Below are positions 62,899 to 64,000 of a stretch of DNA of 64,000 nt, in pieces. The notes under the pieces are model-generated. The model ran no database searches. It worked only from the letters and a program-made list of their open reading frames with translations, and was not told the DNA's origin. The first letter of the stretch is position 1, and the number at the start of each line of letters is the position of its first letter. The position numbers were made by a program, and so were the translations under genes. Source of the DNA: JABDGV01 sp964577935 (lineage in GTDB: Bacteria > Chlamydiota > Chlamydiia > Chlamydiales > FEN-1388); assembly GCA_964577935.1 (NCBI GenBank), contig CAZOAJ010000009.1, positions 14,304 through 78,303 on the forward strand, written 5' to 3'.

Positions 62899-64000
62899 AG
62901 AAAAAGAATTATACGGTGAAACTCGAAGAGCTCAAAGAAAAGAGCGAAAACTTGCTTCAAAACACGATCGATCAAAGCATAAGTTTACTGATCAGAAACA
63001 GCGTAAGTCTGAACAAAAAGAAGCTCTTTTAGATTCATCAGATGTAGAAAACTTAGAAAAAGGCATCTTAGAGAACGGAAAAGTACTTCTCATACGATCA
63101 AAAGATGTCCTTGTACGTCTTCATGATAAGGAGATTATCTGCACTCTTCGAGGAACACTTAAACAGGACAAAGAGCATAAAAAAAATCTTCTTGTAGTTG
63201 GAGATAATGTCCTCGTACAGCGAGGTTCGGAAAATCAGGGGACTATTTGTACTGTTCTTCCTCGAAAATCACTTCTGTCTCGTCAAGATAACCTTGACCG
63301 TATCAGGGAGCAATTGATTGCAGCAAACGTTGACAAACTTTTCATCACAACTTCTGTCATTGCGCCGATTTTACGAGCGACTGTAATCGATCGATATCTC
63401 ATAGCCGCTGAACGTGGAAACCTCATTCCAATTCTTATCATTAATAAAATTGACCTTCTTCATCAGGCATCAGAAGAAGAACAAGAGCACTATCAGGCGA
63501 TTGTTGATCTCTATCGATCTCTCGGCATCTTGGTAATTCCTACAAGTATTGAGACTAAAGAAGGACTTGATCAGATACAGAATCAGCTTCAAAACTCAGT
63601 CTCTGTATTTTCAGGGCAATCAGGAACAGGGAAATCCTCGATTATCAACCTCTTAACGGGACTTGATCTTCGAACTGCACCGACGGTGATAAAAACAAAG
63701 AAGGGAGCTCATACAACGACATACGCCCAGCTCCTAGAACTCCCCTTTGGCGGTTTCTGCGTAGATACTCCTGGCATTAAGAGTTTTGGACTTTGGGGGT
63801 TAGAGCCCAAAGAGGTGACTCAATATTTTCCTGAAATTTTAGAGCATGCATGTAATTGCACCTTCAGAGACTGCACCCACAGAGGTGAAGAGGGCTGTGC
63901 AATACCTGATGCTATTGAGCAAGACCTCATCAGCCCCGAACGCTTCTTATCCTACTGCTCACTTCGCCAAAGCCTTGAGGATGAGCATTTAAGAAGGTAG
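62885..64000 (+). CDS. rsgA: ribosome small subunit-dependent GTPase RsgA
   Basis: RsgA (371 aa) helps finish 30S subunit assembly. The circularly permuted GTPase order is visible: NKIDL (G4), then GQSGTGKSSI (G1), then DTPGIKSFG (G3). A zinc knuckle follows (CNCTFRDCTHRGEEGC). The N-terminal OB domain carries a Lys/Arg-rich lead. I start at ATG 62885 because GAGGT at 62875-62879 is a well-placed ribosome-binding site, rather than the in-frame TTG at 62867. The start lies inside the MFS gene end. The stop TAG is the last three bases of the window. Confidence 0.95.
   Translation: MREHEEKELYGETRRAQRKERKLASKHDRSKHKFTDQKQRKSEQKEALLDSSDVENLEKGILENGKVLLIRSKDVLVRLHDKEIICTLRGTLKQDKEHKKNLLVVGDNVLVQRGSENQGTICTVLPRKSLLSRQDNLDRIREQLIAANVDKLFITTSVIAPILRATVIDRYLIAAERGNLIPILIINKIDLLHQASEEEQEHYQAIVDLYRSLGILVIPTSIETKEGLDQIQNQLQNSVSVFSGQSGTGKSSIINLLTGLDLRTAPTVIKTKKGAHTTTYAQLLELPFGGFCVDTPGIKSFGLWGLEPKEVTQYFPEILEHACNCTFRDCTHRGEEGCAIPDAIEQDLISPERFLSYCSLRQSLEDEHLRR

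Noticed and set aside
1..64000. CRISPR arrays, insertion sequences, prophage, attachment sites
   Set aside because: No regularly spaced direct repeats of CRISPR length, transposase, integrase or phage structural motifs were visible on either strand.

Overview
The window comes from a bacterium of the phylum Chlamydiota, most likely an environmental (amoeba- or protist-associated) chlamydia rather than a Chlamydia pathogen. The main evidence is a primary sigma factor with the chlamydial sigma-66 N-terminus, a McsA/McsB pair, NqrA and NqrF of a Na+-pumping NADH dehydrogenase, a GTP-type PEP carboxykinase, and neighbourhoods that I recall as conserved in Chlamydia (rpsT / hypothetical / rpoD, mfd / alaS, mutL / pepP, tyrB / mreC-like). 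Genes unexpected in Chlamydia itself (CoiA-like, CocE-like hydrolase, purple acid phosphatase-like, many exported glycosyltransferases, a mevalonate kinase-like fragment) point to a larger environmental genome. The DNA is AT-rich. There is no rRNA operon, insertion sequence, phage or CRISPR array.

Layout. 0-3.3 kb: edge fragment of a GHMP (mevalonate) kinase, tRNA-Arg(ACG), a small unknown gene, a glyoxalase II-like hydrolase and mcsA-mcsB. 3.3-6 kb: a 903-residue protein with a zeta-toxin-like kinase domain, a candidate effector. 6-14 kb: an RluA-type pseudouridine synthase, enolase, peroxiredoxin, exported CocE-like hydrolase, ribosomal protein S20, a membrane-anchored coiled-coil protein and a CoiA-like protein. 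14-19.3 kb: rpoD with a DinG-like helicase, then nqrA. 19.4-25.5 kb: an exported 745-residue unknown protein preceded by degenerate tandem repeats, a small unknown, and an htpG-phosphatase operon. 25.7-31.8 kb: nqrF, an Rsm22-like methyltransferase, nadE and a TPR/Sel1-like repeat protein.

32-42 kb and 50.7-54 kb hold the most unusual material. Seven proteins of carbohydrate-active type (GT32-like, Stealth-like, two GT25, two GH130-like, one GT2) all begin with a signal peptide or N-terminal hydrophobic anchor. Such enzymes normally work in the bacterial cytoplasm. A PEP carboxykinase lying among them also carries an N-terminal signal-like extension. Also here are AMP nucleosidase, efp with its EpmA-type modifier, and a bilobed-hydrophobic protein resembling an inclusion membrane protein. 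Between the two parts lie mfd, alaS, an unknown, and a SprT-like/DUF2786 protein.

54-64 kb: tyrB-like aminotransferase with mreC-like gene, mutL-pepP, then a rightward set of RNA and ribosome genes (CCA/poly(A) polymerase, SpoU methyltransferase, MFS transporter, rsgA). Both tRNA genes lack an encoded CCA, so the nucleotidyltransferase may serve them. Most genes are single or in pairs with 4-base or short overlaps, and convergent pairs are often separated by a hairpin.
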